Assembly (NCBI GenBank): GCA_021781535.1
Contig: JAJXWO010000028.1
Coordinates: 1 to 52,584 of the forward strand
Length of the DNA stretch: 52,584 bases
Direction: 5' to 3'
DNA from: Deltaproteobacteria bacterium
GTDB lineage: Bacteria > Desulfobacterota > Desulfuromonadia > Geobacterales > Pseudopelobacteraceae
Under the pieces are notes generated by a model that saw only the letters and a program-made list of their open reading frames with translations, searched no databases and was not told the origin of the DNA. The translations under genes were made by a program, and so were the position numbers. Of this stretch, positions 26,560-35,835 are shown in pieces. How positions within the stretch are numbered: position 1 is the first letter of the stretch; each line of letters opens with the position of its first letter.

Positions 26560-27752
26560 ACTCACAGCAATGGGTTGAAAAATCAGACAAATACATCATG
26601 AGAACCTATGGCCGCTACCCGATTGTTCCTGTCAGGGGAAAAGGCTGCACGTTGTGGGATGCAGACGGCACGGAGTATCTGGACTTTTTGGGCGGTGTTG
26701 CGGTTAACAATCTGGGGCATTGTCACCCGAACGTTGTCGCTGCTCTTCAAAAGCAGGCCGCCGAGCTGATTCACTGCTCCAACTATTATCAGATCCCCCA
26801 GCAGATTGAACTGGCGGAACTGCTCTGCAATCACTCGTTTGCCGATAAGGCATTCTTCTGCAACAGCGGTGCCGAGGCGAATGAAGCAGCCATCAAGCTC
26901 GCCCGTAAATACAGCCGCGACACCTATGGTCCGGAACGCTACGAGATTATTACCGCAGCAGATTCATTTCACGGCCGCACCATGGCTACGGTCTCGGCGA
27001 CCGGCCAGGAGAAAGTACAGCGCTTCTTTGATCCGCTCCTCCACGGTTTCAAACATGTCCCGTTTAATGATGTGGCCGCGCTTGAAGCGGCCGTAACGCC
27101 CACCACCTGTGCCATCATGCTGGAGCCGATTCAGGGCGAAGGCGGCGTCAATATGCCGTCGCCAGGTTATTTTAAGGCGGTCCGGGAAATCTGCGATCGC
27201 CACGGCCTGCTGCTGATCTTCGACGAGGTTCAGGTAGGGATGGGGCGCACCGGTAAACTGTTTGCCTATGAGCATTTTGACGTGACACCCGATATCATGA
27301 CCCTGGCCAAGGCGCTGGCCGGCGGGGCACCTATCGGCACGATGCTGGCCCGGGATAAATTTGCTGCGGCCTTTGTCCCCGGCACCCACGGATCAACGTT
27401 TGGCGGCAACCCGCTGGTTTGCGCCGCTGCTATCGCCACGGTCAGGACGATTCTTGAGGATGGTCTGCTCAATCGCTGTGAGGAGATTGGTGAATACCTG
27501 ACAGGCGAACTTGAAATTCTCGGGAAGAAATACCCTTTTTTCAAGGAAGTTCGTGGAGTAGGGCTGATGATTGGCATGAGTCTGACTATTCCCGGTGCCG
27601 AGATCGTCAAGAAAGGGCATGAACGGGGAGTGCTGCTCAACGTGACTCACGATACAGTGCTTCGTTTTGTGCCGCCGCTCGTGGTTACCAAACAGGAAAT
27701 TAATGCAATGATTGCAATCCTCGACGGCATTTTTGCAGAAGTAAAAGCATAG
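26556..27752 (+). CDS. argD: acetylornithine aminotransferase
   Basis: This 398-residue class III PLP enzyme converts N-acetylglutamate semialdehyde to N-acetylornithine. Visible motifs are [17 protein letters not shown] (about residues 104-120), [13 protein letters not shown], the [14 protein letters not shown] stretch with the PLP-binding Asp, and the Schiff-base lysine in [14 protein letters not shown] (about residue 251). GSTFGGNPL follows. It overlaps argB by 4 bases and ends 9 bases before argF, in a tight operon. It could also serve in lysine synthesis as succinyl-diaminopimelate aminotransferase, as in other bacteria. Confidence 0.95.
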   Translation: MNSQQWVEKSDKYIMRTYGRYPIVPVRGKGCTLWDADGTEYLDFLGGVAVNNLGHCHPNVVAALQKQAAELIHCSNYYQIPQQIELAELLCNHSFADKAFFCNSGAEANEAAIKLARKYSRDTYGPERYEIITAADSFHGRTMATVSATGQEKVQRFFDPLLHGFKHVPFNDVAALEAAVTPTTCAIMLEPIQGEGGVNMPSPGYFKAVREICDRHGLLLIFDEVQVGMGRTGKLFAYEHFDVTPDIMTLAKALAGGAPIGTMLARDKFAAAFVPGTHGSTFGGNPLVCAAAIATVRTILEDGLLNRCEEIGEYLTGELEILGKKYPFFKEVRGVGLMIGMSLTIPGAEIVKKGHERGVLLNVTHDTVLRFVPPLVVTKQEINAMIAILDGIFAEVKA

Positions 27753-27761
27753 GAGATAGTA

Positions 27762-28673
27762 ATGACGCGACATTTTCTGGCGTTGCACGATTATACGAAA
27801 AATGAACTGGATGCCCTGCTGGCCCTTGCCGCTGAGCTGAAGGCAAAGCAGAAGGGTGGCATTCCGCACAGGTTGCTGGATGGCAAGACCGTCGCGCTGA
27901 TTTTCGAAAAGTCTTCGACCCGTACAAGAGTTTCGTTCGAAGTGGGCGTCTTTCAGTTGGGCGGTCACGGTCTGTTCATGCCGTCGGCCAATTCCCAGAT
28001 GGGTCGCGGCGAGCCGATCAAGGATAGCGCCCGAGTCATGTCACGCTACTGCGACGGGATAATGATCCGCACCTTTGGGCAGGAGATCGTCGATGAGTTT
28101 GCGAAATACTCTGAAATTCCGGTCATCAACGGCCTGACCGATCTGTTCCACCCCTGCCAGATCATGGCCGATCTGCAGACGGTGATTGAGCACAAGGGAA
28201 CGTATGCCGGGCTGACCTTTGCCTGGGTGGGTGATGGCAACAACATGGCCAACACCTGGATCGAAGCGGCAGCAATCTTCGGCTTTGAGTTGCGCCTTGC
28301 CTGCCCTGCGGGGTACGAGCCGGATCGGAAGGTCATGGCATGGGCTCAGGCCACAGCTCCCGGCCTGGTTTCGCTGACGACTGACCCGAAGGTGGCGGTG
28401 GCCGGAGCGGATGTCATTAACACTGATGTCTGGGCCAGCATGGGGCAGGAGTCGGAACAGAAAGAGCGGGAAAAGGCTTTTGCCGGTTATTGTCTGGATG
28501 ATGCCCTGCTGGCACTGGCAATGCCGGACTGCAGTGTACTTCATTGCCTGCCGGCGCACCGCGGCGAGGAAATATCCGATTCGGTCATCGAGGGGAAAAA
28601 CTCTGTCGTCTGGGATGAGGCGGAAAACAGGCTGCATATACAGAAGGCTATCATGGCCACGTTAATTAAATAA
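27762..28673 (+). CDS. argF: ornithine carbamoyltransferase
   Basis: The 303-residue enzyme joins carbamoyl phosphate and ornithine to make citrulline. The carbamoyl phosphate loop reads KSSTRTRVSFE (about residues 50-60). LTDLFHPCQIMADLQT (about 126-141) binds substrate, and the ornithine loop with the catalytic Cys is HCLPAHRGEE (about 262-271). VWASMGQE (about 225-232) is typical of anabolic bacterial OTCs. AGGAG lies just before the ATG. Gene order argB-argD-argF-argG supports the assignment. Confidence 0.96.
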   Translation: MTRHFLALHDYTKNELDALLALAAELKAKQKGGIPHRLLDGKTVALIFEKSSTRTRVSFEVGVFQLGGHGLFMPSANSQMGRGEPIKDSARVMSRYCDGIMIRTFGQEIVDEFAKYSEIPVINGLTDLFHPCQIMADLQTVIEHKGTYAGLTFAWVGDGNNMANTWIEAAAIFGFELRLACPAGYEPDRKVMAWAQATAPGLVSLTTDPKVAVAGADVINTDVWASMGQESEQKEREKAFAGYCLDDALLALAMPDCSVLHCLPAHRGEEISDSVIEGKNSVVWDEAENRLHIQKAIMATLIK

Positions 28674-28700
28674 TTTCTGAAACCAAAGGAGACGAAGCGC

Positions 28701-29930
28701 ATGGCAATTACCAAGAAACAGGAAATCAAAAAGATTGTTCTGGCATATTCGGGTGGTTTGGACACCTCCATCATCCTGAAGTGGCTGAAAAACGAGTACG
28801 GCTGCAAAGTTGTCGCCTTTTCTGCTGATTTGGGGCAGGGGGAGGAGCTGGACCCGGTCCGCGAAAAGGCACTGGCCACCGGTGCCGACAAGGTTTACAT
28901 CGACGACCTGAAAGAGGAGTTCGTGCGCGACTTCGTGTTTCCGATGTTCCGCGCCAACGCCATCTACGAAGGGCACTACCTGCTCGGTACCTCGATCGCC
29001 CGGCCGCTGATCGCCAAACGCCAGATGGAGATCGCCGCGAAGGAGAAATGCGATGCCGTTTCCCACGGCGCCACCGGCAAGGGGAACGACCAGGTCCGTT
29101 TCGAGCTGGCCTACTATCATTTCAACCCGGCCATCAAGGTCATCGCTCCGTGGCGTGAGTGGGACCTGAACAGCCGTCAGGCTCTGATCGAATATGCAAA
29201 GAAAAATGGTATTCCAATCCCGACTATCAAGAAACGCCCCTGGTCGTCGGACCGCAACCTGCTGCATATCTCTTTTGAAGGTGGTATCCTGGAAGATACC
29301 TGGGCCGAGGCACCGGAAGAGATGTACGTCCTGACCAAGTCACCGGAGAAGGCGCCCAACAAGGCGCAGTACGTGGAGATCGAGTTCAGGAACGGCAATG
29401 CCGTGGCGGTTGACGGCGAAAAGATGACCCCGGCACAGCTCCTGGCGCATCTCAACTTCCTCGGCGGCCAGCACGGCGTCGGCCGTGTCGACCTGCTTGA
29501 AAATAGATCAGTCGGCATGAAGTCGCGCGGCGTCTACGAGACTCCCGGCGGCACGATTCTGCGAGAAGCACATTCGGCCGTCGAACAGATTACCATGGAC
29601 CGTGAAGTGATGCGCATCCGCGATGGGCTGGTTCCCGAATATGCCAAACAGATCTATGCCGGCTACTGGTTCTCTCCCGAGCGTCAGATGCTGCAGACGT
29701 TGATCGATGATTCCCAGAAATGCGTCAACGGCGTGGCCCGAGTCAAGCTCTACAAAGGGCTCTGCCGTACTGTTGGCCGCAAGTCCGAGAGTGATTCGCT
29801 CTTCAATCTGGATTTTGCCACTTTTGAAAAGGATCAGGTTTTCAACCAGGCCGACGCCGAAGGCTTCATCAAGATCAATTCGCTGCGCCTGCGCATCCGT
29901 TCGCTGATGAATGCCAACAGGAAGAAATAG
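28701..29930 (+). CDS. argG: argininosuccinate synthase
   Basis: This 409-residue enzyme joins citrulline and aspartate using ATP. The N-type PP-loop is AYSGGLDTS (about residues 14-22), followed by [10 protein letters not shown]. The citrulline/aspartate region has [15 protein letters not shown] (about 115-129), and [11 protein letters not shown] comes later. AAAGGAG precedes the ATG. Its codons look more GC-rich at third positions than those of the neighbours, but nothing else suggests transfer. A Nudix gene begins 3 bases after the TAG stop. Confidence 0.97.
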   Translation: MAITKKQEIKKIVLAYSGGLDTSIILKWLKNEYGCKVVAFSADLGQGEELDPVREKALATGADKVYIDDLKEEFVRDFVFPMFRANAIYEGHYLLGTSIARPLIAKRQMEIAAKEKCDAVSHGATGKGNDQVRFELAYYHFNPAIKVIAPWREWDLNSRQALIEYAKKNGIPIPTIKKRPWSSDRNLLHISFEGGILEDTWAEAPEEMYVLTKSPEKAPNKAQYVEIEFRNGNAVAVDGEKMTPAQLLAHLNFLGGQHGVGRVDLLENRSVGMKSRGVYETPGGTILREAHSAVEQITMDREVMRIRDGLVPEYAKQIYAGYWFSPERQMLQTLIDDSQKCVNGVARVKLYKGLCRTVGRKSESDSLFNLDFATFEKDQVFNQADAEGFIKINSLRLRIRSLMNANRKK

Positions 29931-29933
29931 GGA

Positions 29934-30395
29934 TTGACGAAGAAGCGCTACAAGAAAGAACACATCGTCACCTCTGTTGTGGCGGTGATCGTGGACGATG
30001 ATGGGCGGGTGCTCCTGACTAGGCGGAGCATCCCCCCCTTCCAGGATATGTGGGTCATGCCGGGCGGCAAGATTGATCTCGGTGAACCGATTTTTGAGGC
30101 GCTGAAGCGGGAAGTGCATGAAGAGGTGGGGCTGGAGATAGATGTCAACGACTTGATTGACGTTTTCGAACACCTTACCCCCGGGGAGGAAAATTGTCAT
30201 TTCGTGATCCTCTATTACCGCTGTCGTCCCCTCTATTGTGATGTTGTCCACAACGAGGATGAAGTCGCCGAGGCCGTATGGGTTCCCCGGCACGAACTGG
30301 CCGGCTATGCCATGCCCGCCGGTGCACGGTATATCCTCGGGAAGGTGTTCCCGGAAATTTCTTCTCACACTATAGTGAACGACGTTGATGCCTGA
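29934..30395 (+). CDS. Nudix hydrolase
   Basis: This 153-residue protein carries a complete Nudix box, G45-x5-E51-x7-R59-E60-V-x-E63-E64-x-G66-L, which binds magnesium to cleave nucleoside diphosphate-linked substrates. MWVMPGGKIDLGE precedes it. The preferred substrate (damaged nucleotide, ADP-ribose or sugar nucleotide) cannot be told. The start appears to be TTG at 29934, 3 bases after argG, with a weak AGGAAG ribosome binding site inside the end of argG. Its end overlaps the next gene by 8 bases. Such tight packing between argG and the nitrilase-like gene suggests it is made together with the arginine enzymes. Confidence 0.88.
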   Translation: MTKKRYKKEHIVTSVVAVIVDDDGRVLLTRRSIPPFQDMWVMPGGKIDLGEPIFEALKREVHEEVGLEIDVNDLIDVFEHLTPGEENCHFVILYYRCRPLYCDVVHNEDEVAEAVWVPRHELAGYAMPAGARYILGKVFPEISSHTIVNDVDA

Positions 30396-31557
30396 AATAA
30401 TTGATAAAAAAGTAAACCTCGAATTTCCCCTGGGGCACCACCTGCACTGCATGGTCGCCCAGATACCTAATCACCTCAAGCGGGCGGATGTCGGCTTCTG
30501 CTTGGTGGATCCGGAAGAAAAGTGGCGCCTGGTCAGCTCCGTGCTGGATCTGGTGGCGACCGGAGAAGGGAACCTGAAGAAGCTCCATTTTCTGCTGTTT
30601 CCGGAATCGAGCCTGCCTGCCTCCCGCTTTGACGATATACTGGCGGCAATCGAACAGCGCTTCCGCCCGAACACGGTAACGGTGTTCGGCGTCGAACATA
30701 TCCGGCTGCGCGAGTACCGCCTCCTGCTCGAACGTTTCCGCGAGGATAACGGCGAGGCGATCGCTTTTGTGGACCATGATATCGATTCTGGCGATGTACT
30801 GGATATGCCGGTCAACTGGTGCTGCGTCGCCGTCAAGGAAGCCGACGGCCGGTTGCGGGTTTTTCTTGAGGCAAAAAGCCACCCCTTTCGCGGTGAGGAG
30901 TACATAGACGCATTTCATGACCTGTACCGTGGCCGGCATTTCTACTTGTTCCGCAGTCGTCCGGCGTGCTTCAATTTCATGGCCATCATCTGTCTGGATT
31001 ACCTGTATCGCGATCTGTATACGTCGAACATACGGCAGATTATCGACCACGCCAACAAGCTCTTTTTTACAACCCGGCAGGGTTTGGATGCCCTGTTTGT
31101 GATCCAGTGCAACCCCAAGCCGGAACATCGTGCGTATCGAGACGTGATCAGCGGCTTTTACGGTGAATATCTTGAGGATACTCCGGGAGTGCGCGAGACG
31201 GTAACCGTTTTTGGCAACGCGTCGGAGGAAAGCAGGATCGAAAATTCTTCCGCCGATCATGCATTTGGCAATTCTTATGTGGTAATCAATCATAATCACC
31301 GTTTGGCGCAGGTCAGCTTCTCGGAGTTTGCTACGGATGATTTTGGTGGTGCGCCGGTCTGCCGCTTGCGTTTCAGCAAGGGAACGAGACTGCTCTATTT
31401 CAACCTGCCTCCGCAGCACGAGATTGACCCGCGTACAACGCGGGTGCCGCTCAAGGTTCATGCCATCATGGCAGTTGATGAGTCCGGTGTGTGGCGCAAG
31501 ATCACGGTTGATGAACCAGCGGCAGAGTACGAAATAGAACGGATCACTGATGCCTGA
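30388..31557 (+). CDS. nitrilase-superfamily (carbon-nitrogen hydrolase-like) protein
   Basis: I recognise no named family for this 389-residue protein, but it shows the nitrilase catalytic layout. Glu73 lies in LLFPESSLP, Lys163 in EAKSHPFRGEE (which resembles the family K-x-H-x-x-P-x-x-E motif), and Cys202 in MAIICLDYLYRD. That is the Glu-Lys-Cys triad in correct order and spacing. It is about 100 residues longer than a typical single-domain nitrilase, with an extra C-terminal beta-rich part from about residue 285. The start is the ATG at 30388, overlapping the Nudix gene by 8 bases; a TTG lies just before it. An amidase role is inferred. It is followed by 124 bases without a gene and then argH. 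Confidence 0.72.
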   Translation: MPEIIDKKVNLEFPLGHHLHCMVAQIPNHLKRADVGFCLVDPEEKWRLVSSVLDLVATGEGNLKKLHFLLFPESSLPASRFDDILAAIEQRFRPNTVTVFGVEHIRLREYRLLLERFREDNGEAIAFVDHDIDSGDVLDMPVNWCCVAVKEADGRLRVFLEAKSHPFRGEEYIDAFHDLYRGRHFYLFRSRPACFNFMAIICLDYLYRDLYTSNIRQIIDHANKLFFTTRQGLDALFVIQCNPKPEHRAYRDVISGFYGEYLEDTPGVRETVTVFGNASEESRIENSSADHAFGNSYVVINHNHRLAQVSFSEFATDDFGGAPVCRLRFSKGTRLLYFNLPPQHEIDPRTTRVPLKVHAIMAVDESGVWRKITVDEPAAEYEIERITDA

Positions 31558-31681
31558 GACAGCATGGCGATAGAATTCGGCTGTTTCGCACCTCAGTCGA
31601 GTTACAAACATTTATACCTATTCCGGCAGTAAATTAATGCCGGTAAGCACGTATCCCGTTTTTCAACGTCAGGAGATAAGT

Positions 31682-33058
31682 ATGTCAAAAGATAAACTCT
31701 GGGGCGGACGTTTCACCCAGCCCACTGATAAATTCGTGGAGGAGTTCACCGCGTCCATCGACTTCGACAAACGCCTCTATCATCAGGATATCCGCGGTTC
31801 CATCGCCCATGCCCGCATGCTGGGCAAACAGGAGATCATTCCGCTGGAGGATGTGGAGCAGATTGTCCATGGCCTGCAGAAAATCCTGGCGCAGATTGAA
31901 GAGGGCGCGTTTGATTTTTCCATTGGTTTGGAAGATATCCACATGAATATCGAAGCCCGTCTCTCGGCTGCTATCGGTGAAGCGGGAAAGCGTCTGCACA
32001 CCGGGCGGTCACGCAACGATCAGGTGGCGCTGGACATCCGGCTCTATCTGCGTGATGAGATTGTTGAGATCTCAACCTACCTCGACCTGCTGATCGATGC
32101 CCTGTTGAACCAGGCCGAAGCTAATCTGGATACGCTTATGCCCGGTTTCACCCATATGCAGACCGCTCAGCCGATCCTGTTCGCGCACCATCTGATGGCG
32201 TATGTCGAGATGTTCAAGCGTGACAAGGGGCGTCTTGATGACTGCCTGAAACGGGTGAATGTCCTTCCGTTAGGAGCCGGAGCACTGGCCGGTACAACAT
32301 TTCCGATTGACCGTGACTATGTTGCCGAACAGCTTGGTTTTCAAGCGATCACCCACAATTCGCTGGATGCTGTCTCGGACCGGGATTTTGCCATTGAGTT
32401 TTTGGCGGATGCCTCCATTGTAATGATGCATCTGTCCCGGTTTTCGGAAGAGTTGATTATCTGGTCTACAAGTGCGTTTCAATTTATCGAGTTATCAGAT
32501 GGCTTCTGCACCGGTTCGTCCATCATGCCTCAGAAAAAGAATCCGGATGTTCCGGAACTGGTTCGGGGGAAAACCGGCCGGGTGTATGGGAATCTGATGG
32601 CGTTGCTGACTACCATGAAGGCCCTGCCGCTTGCCTACAACAAGGATATGCAGGAAGATAAGGAGCCGCTCTTTGATACGATTGACACACTCAAGGGGAG
32701 CCTCAAAATATTCGCAGATATGATCCGTGAGATGCGCGTCAACACTGAAAATATGCGTAAGGCCGCCGGGCAGGGATTCTCGACGGCAACGGACGTTGCC
32801 GATTATCTTGTGCGCAAGGGACTTGCCTTCCGCGACGCCCACGAGGCGGTCGGCAAAGCGGTTGCATACTGTGTCGAAAACCAGATGGATATCGTCGACC
32901 TTTCGTTGGCTGAGTGGCAGCTTTTTTCGGGCAAGATCGATACCGATATATTTGAATGCTGTACCGTCGAAGCAAGTGTCAATGCCCGTAATGTTCCGGG
33001 TGGAACAGCTCGTGAGCGTGTATGGAGTGAAATCCAGAACGTGCGAGCGGGAAACTGA
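31682..33058 (+). CDS. argH: argininosuccinate lyase
   Basis: This 458-residue lyase splits argininosuccinate into arginine and fumarate, the last step of the pathway. WGGRF is near the N-terminus, [20 protein letters not shown] (about residues 107-126) is conserved, and the family signature is [11 protein letters not shown] (about 281-291), whose Ser is the catalytic residue in the mobile loop. The start is the ATG at 31682 with AGGAG before it, not the longer frame from 31637. A small dyad (CCGGCA at 31623 with TGCCGG at 31638) lies upstream without a T run. The next gene begins 6 bases after its stop. Confidence 0.97.
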   Translation: MSKDKLWGGRFTQPTDKFVEEFTASIDFDKRLYHQDIRGSIAHARMLGKQEIIPLEDVEQIVHGLQKILAQIEEGAFDFSIGLEDIHMNIEARLSAAIGEAGKRLHTGRSRNDQVALDIRLYLRDEIVEISTYLDLLIDALLNQAEANLDTLMPGFTHMQTAQPILFAHHLMAYVEMFKRDKGRLDDCLKRVNVLPLGAGALAGTTFPIDRDYVAEQLGFQAITHNSLDAVSDRDFAIEFLADASIVMMHLSRFSEELIIWSTSAFQFIELSDGFCTGSSIMPQKKNPDVPELVRGKTGRVYGNLMALLTTMKALPLAYNKDMQEDKEPLFDTIDTLKGSLKIFADMIREMRVNTENMRKAAGQGFSTATDVADYLVRKGLAFRDAHEAVGKAVAYCVENQMDIVDLSLAEWQLFSGKIDTDIFECCTVEASVNARNVPGGTARERVWSEIQNVRAGN

Positions 33059-33064
33059 TTCACC

Positions 33065-33928
33065 ATGTATTGTGATTTTTTCGGTTTTTCAGAAAAACCA
33101 TTCACAATTACACCAAATCCACATTTTGTGTTTTTGAGTAGTATTCACCGCGAAGCGTTTGCCCGTTTACTGTATGGCGTTGATAGTCATGCCGGCTTTA
33201 TCGCCTTGACCGGTGAAGTTGGAACCGGTAAGACCACGATGCTTCGCACTCTGTTAACTCAACTCGACCCAGGCAGGTATACAAGCGCACTTATTTTTAA
33301 TCCCTGTATGTCAGGAGAACAGCTTTTGGCGGGCATTTGCCGGGAGCTTGGTGTTGAAGCTGGCGAAAAAAACCGATTTGGGTATCTTGATGCACTCAAC
33401 GGTTTTCTGATTGAACAAAATCATGCCGGACGGACGGTTGTTCTTGTGATCGATGAAGCGCAGAATCTGGAACCGGACGTATTGGAACAGGTGCGCATGA
33501 TCTCAAATCTGGAAACGGAGCGGGACAAGTTGATCCAGATTATACTTGCCGGACAACCGGAGTTGAATGATGTCCTCCAGCGCCATGATCTGCGCCAGCT
33601 CAACCAGCGCATTACTGTTCGCTGCAGGCTGACGCCCATGAAGCTTGAAGATACGTTTCAGTACATCAACCACCGTCTTAAGATGTCCGGCAGCCGCATT
33701 CCGGGGATTTTTACGCGGGGGGCGGTCAAGCGCATCTATCATTTTTCACGCGGCATCCCCCGCTTGATAAATGTTGCGTGTGAACAGGCGCTGGTTATGG
33801 CCTGGACCTGTGAGATGTTGTCAGTTTCACCTTCAATTGCTGCGGAGGTTATCGCGGAACTTCAACCGGCGGAAGAGCGTAAAGGGCTCTGGTCCCGTAT
33901 TTCCCAACGGCTGTTTGCCGGAAAGTGA
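33065..33928 (+). CDS. ExeA/GspA-like AAA ATPase
   Basis: This 287-residue ATPase starts with YCDFFGFSEKPFTITPNPHF, the opening typical of ExeA/GspA and MshM proteins. Walker A is GEVGTGKT (residues 50-57), Walker B ends in VLVIDEAQNL (about 126-135), and a sensor region has LAGQPELNDVL. It is shorter than Aeromonas ExeA: the membrane helix and periplasmic peptidoglycan-binding domain are absent, so it would stay in the cytoplasm. ExeA with ExeB helps assemble the type II secretion pore. The next gene is GspB-like, which supports an ExeA/ExeB-type pair. It follows argH by 6 bases. Confidence 0.88.
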   Translation: MYCDFFGFSEKPFTITPNPHFVFLSSIHREAFARLLYGVDSHAGFIALTGEVGTGKTTMLRTLLTQLDPGRYTSALIFNPCMSGEQLLAGICRELGVEAGEKNRFGYLDALNGFLIEQNHAGRTVVLVIDEAQNLEPDVLEQVRMISNLETERDKLIQIILAGQPELNDVLQRHDLRQLNQRITVRCRLTPMKLEDTFQYINHRLKMSGSRIPGIFTRGAVKRIYHFSRGIPRLINVACEQALVMAWTCEMLSVSPSIAAEVIAELQPAEERKGLWSRISQRLFAGK

Positions 33929-33937
33929 TCTGACTGT

Positions 33938-34639
33938 ATGAGCTATATTCTTGATGCTTTAAAAAAAATTGAACATGAAAAGAATAAGAAAGCCCTTCCG
34001 GGAGGGAAAATCAATATTACCGGTGATCTCTTTAAAGAGCTGAAACAATCACCACCTCGGTCCGGAATCTGGAAGATTGTTGTTCTTGTTGTTGTGGCAT
34101 CGCTGGTAACATGCGCAGGCACCTGGTTTCTCCTTCGAGGGGACAGTAAAAAAAATACCGCAGATACTCGACCTGTTGCTCCTCCGACTGTTGCTGTCGT
34201 GAAACCTGTGAAAGTCCCGGGTATTCAGGTGCCGGCTCAGACGCAATCAACGTCGGTTTCCGTACCTCATGCACCCCCGCCTGCTCCCGTTCCTGTTCGT
34301 ACGGTGAATAAAAGAGCAGAAATAATTCCGGATGATGATGCTTTTGTCAGGAAAGGACGGCGATCAAAAAAACAAAAAAATGTGGAATCAGCCCCGCTGC
34401 CACGACAAACAGTCACAGTGGTGCCGGCACCTGGCGATATCAAACTGTCCGGGATTGCCTGGCAAGAGGCGCGTGCCGCGCGAAGAGCAGTTATCAACGG
34501 TTTTTTGCTTAAAGAAGGCGATATTGTTTCGGGCGCTAAAATTACTGACATTCAGGAAAATGTGGTTCGATTCTCGTCCGCCGTCGGGACATTTGAGATA
34601 AAACTTGGTGCGCTAGTGCCGACAGAGGTAAAACGATGA
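33938..34639 (+). CDS. GspB-like (type II secretion system assembly factor B) protein
   Basis: The 233-residue protein begins MSYILDALKKIEHEK, the N-terminal signature of GspB/ExeB proteins. One membrane helix lies at about residues 44-66. A proline/valine-rich linker (about 75-115) and a basic patch (GRRSKKQKN) follow, and the C-terminal domain from about 165 (IKLSGIAWQE, then AVINGFLLKEGDIVSG and a final beta pair) matches the T2SSB domain. Topology would be cytoplasmic N-terminus and periplasmic C-terminus. It starts 9 bases after the ExeA-like gene and overlaps the lipoprotein gene by 4 bases. No other gsp genes are in the window. Confidence 0.85.
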   Translation: MSYILDALKKIEHEKNKKALPGGKINITGDLFKELKQSPPRSGIWKIVVLVVVASLVTCAGTWFLLRGDSKKNTADTRPVAPPTVAVVKPVKVPGIQVPAQTQSTSVSVPHAPPPAPVPVRTVNKRAEIIPDDDAFVRKGRRSKKQKNVESAPLPRQTVTVVPAPGDIKLSGIAWQEARAARRAVINGFLLKEGDIVSGAKITDIQENVVRFSSAVGTFEIKLGALVPTEVKR

Positions 34640-35406
34640 ATGGAGTCGAGCGAACGGCTCTTGTTCTTGGCTTGTCCATAGTGGCATCAGGCTGCGGCAG
34701 GAAAGGACCGCTGATTTATCCCGACATGCTAGTGCCTGCGGCTCCTGCTGCTGTTACCGCCCAACAGAGCGGTTCTGCCGTAAAGCTTCAGTTTGTAATC
34801 CCTGACAAGAATCGGGCAGGACGTCCGGTGAGGGATGTCGCGGGTGTGAAAATCAGCAGACGGACGACAGAAGCTGACCAAGCAGATGTCTGCCCCTCCT
34901 GTATGAATGATTACAGATTGTTTCAAACACTCTATGTTGAGCACCTGCCTGCCAATGCCCAGCGTTATGGAAATCTCGTCGTGGTTATTGACGGTGATGT
35001 GAGTGCAGGAAGTACCTATTCATACAGCGTTCTTCCCTTTACTACCGGTAACGTAGATGGCGCTTCGGCTCAAACAGGAGCCGTGAGCGTTGTCGCGGCA
35101 CTCCCCGCCCCTCTCTTGAAGATAGAATCCCTCCCGACAGAGCTGAAGCTTCAAATATCCTTACCGTTTCAGATAAGGGGCACTCTGCTTGGCTACAATC
35201 TGTATCGGTCCGTCGTTGCAGCTGCCCAATCGTATCAGCCACTTAACAGGAAGCCGGTGGAAAACGGCGAATATGTTGACAGCGGCCTTGATCGGGGGGT
35301 GATGTACCGCTATTCAGCGCGGGTGCTGATCAAGCTGAAATCGGGAACTGTTGCAGAAAGTGCCGCTTCAAATGAAGTTGAGGGGATGTTAAAAGACGAC
35401 GAATAA
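34636..35406 (+). CDS. lipoprotein with two fibronectin-III-like domains
   Basis: The 256-residue protein has a lipoprotein signal: a hydrophobic stretch ending in VASGC with lipidated Cys20, then GRKGPLIYP, the motif shared with small LptM/YifL-type lipoproteins. After it come two beta-rich regions (about residues 38-150 and 155-250), with FN3-like features such as YLYSVLPF-type strands, LGYNLYRS and YRYSARVL. It contains one C-x2-C (CPSC, about 91-94). The function is unknown; it is probably anchored in a membrane facing the periplasm. It overlaps the GspB-like gene by 4 bases, so it may belong to the same assembly system. A terminator follows. Confidence 0.82.
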   Translation: MNGVERTALVLGLSIVASGCGRKGPLIYPDMLVPAAPAAVTAQQSGSAVKLQFVIPDKNRAGRPVRDVAGVKISRRTTEADQADVCPSCMNDYRLFQTLYVEHLPANAQRYGNLVVVIDGDVSAGSTYSYSVLPFTTGNVDGASAQTGAVSVVAALPAPLLKIESLPTELKLQISLPFQIRGTLLGYNLYRSVVAAAQSYQPLNRKPVENGEYVDSGLDRGVMYRYSARVLIKLKSGTVAESAASNEVEGMLKDDE

Positions 35407-35437
35407 ACATCGATCGAAATGAATATCGGCGTATATA

Positions 35438-35477
35438 AACGAGAAAGGGCACCCATGTATGGATGCCCTTTCTCGTT
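35438..35477. terminator. bidirectional terminator between the lipoprotein gene and atpE
   Basis: AACGAGAAAGGGCACCC (35438-35454) pairs with GGATGCCCTTTCTCGTT (35461-35477) around a 6-base loop with one mismatch. It lies between convergent genes, 31 bases after the lipoprotein stop and 22 bases after the atpE stop on the other strand. Its long A/T-flanked stem suits termination both ways. Confidence 0.85.
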
Positions 35478-35499
35478 CGATCGTTACCTGAATCAAAAA

Positions 35500-35775
35500 T
35501 TACTTGGCAACAGTTTCAGCCAGTTTCAGAGCGATATCTTTGTAAGGGTTAGCAAACAGGATGATCAGGCAGACAACAAGTGCATAGATTGCCAGGGACT
35601 CAATCATGGCCAGACCGATCATCATGGTGGTCAGGATCTTGCCGGATGCGCCGGGGTTGCGGGAAACGCCTTCAACAGCACTTTTAACGGCAAGACCCTG
35701 GCCAATGCCGGTGCCAATTGTGCCCAGTGCCATACCAATACCTGCTGCCAGAACGCACATCGTGAAAAAACTCAT
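35500..35775 (-). CDS. atpE: ATP synthase F0 subunit c
   Basis: This 91-residue hairpin membrane protein forms the rotor ring. Helix 1 has the glycine-rich GTIGTGIGQG (residues 18-27), the polar loop is SRNPGAS (38-44), and helix 2 has the ion-binding Glu59 in MIESLAIYALV. Gln26, Glu59, Ser60 and Tyr64 line up with the sodium ligands known from Ilyobacter tartaricus (Gln32, Glu65, Ser66, Tyr70). The ligand equivalent to Thr67 is Leu61 here. Sodium coupling is thus possible but not shown. It follows atpB by 60 bases and is the last gene of the F0 operon; no b, delta or F1 subunits follow. Confidence 0.96.
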   Translation of the reverse strand: MSFFTMCVLAAGIGMALGTIGTGIGQGLAVKSAVEGVSRNPGASGKILTTMMIGLAMIESLAIYALVVCLIILFANPYKDIALKLAETVAK

Positions 35776-35835
35776 CTTTACTACCTCCGTATGGTTTTGT
35801 CTCCTAAACAGTATAGGAGTAAGTATGTTGAATTA

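Noticed and set aside
30370..31611. Open frame of 413 codons antisense to the nitrilase-like gene
   Set aside because: The plus-strand frame has the catalytic triad, tight operon spacing and continuous neighbours; the antisense frame has none of these.
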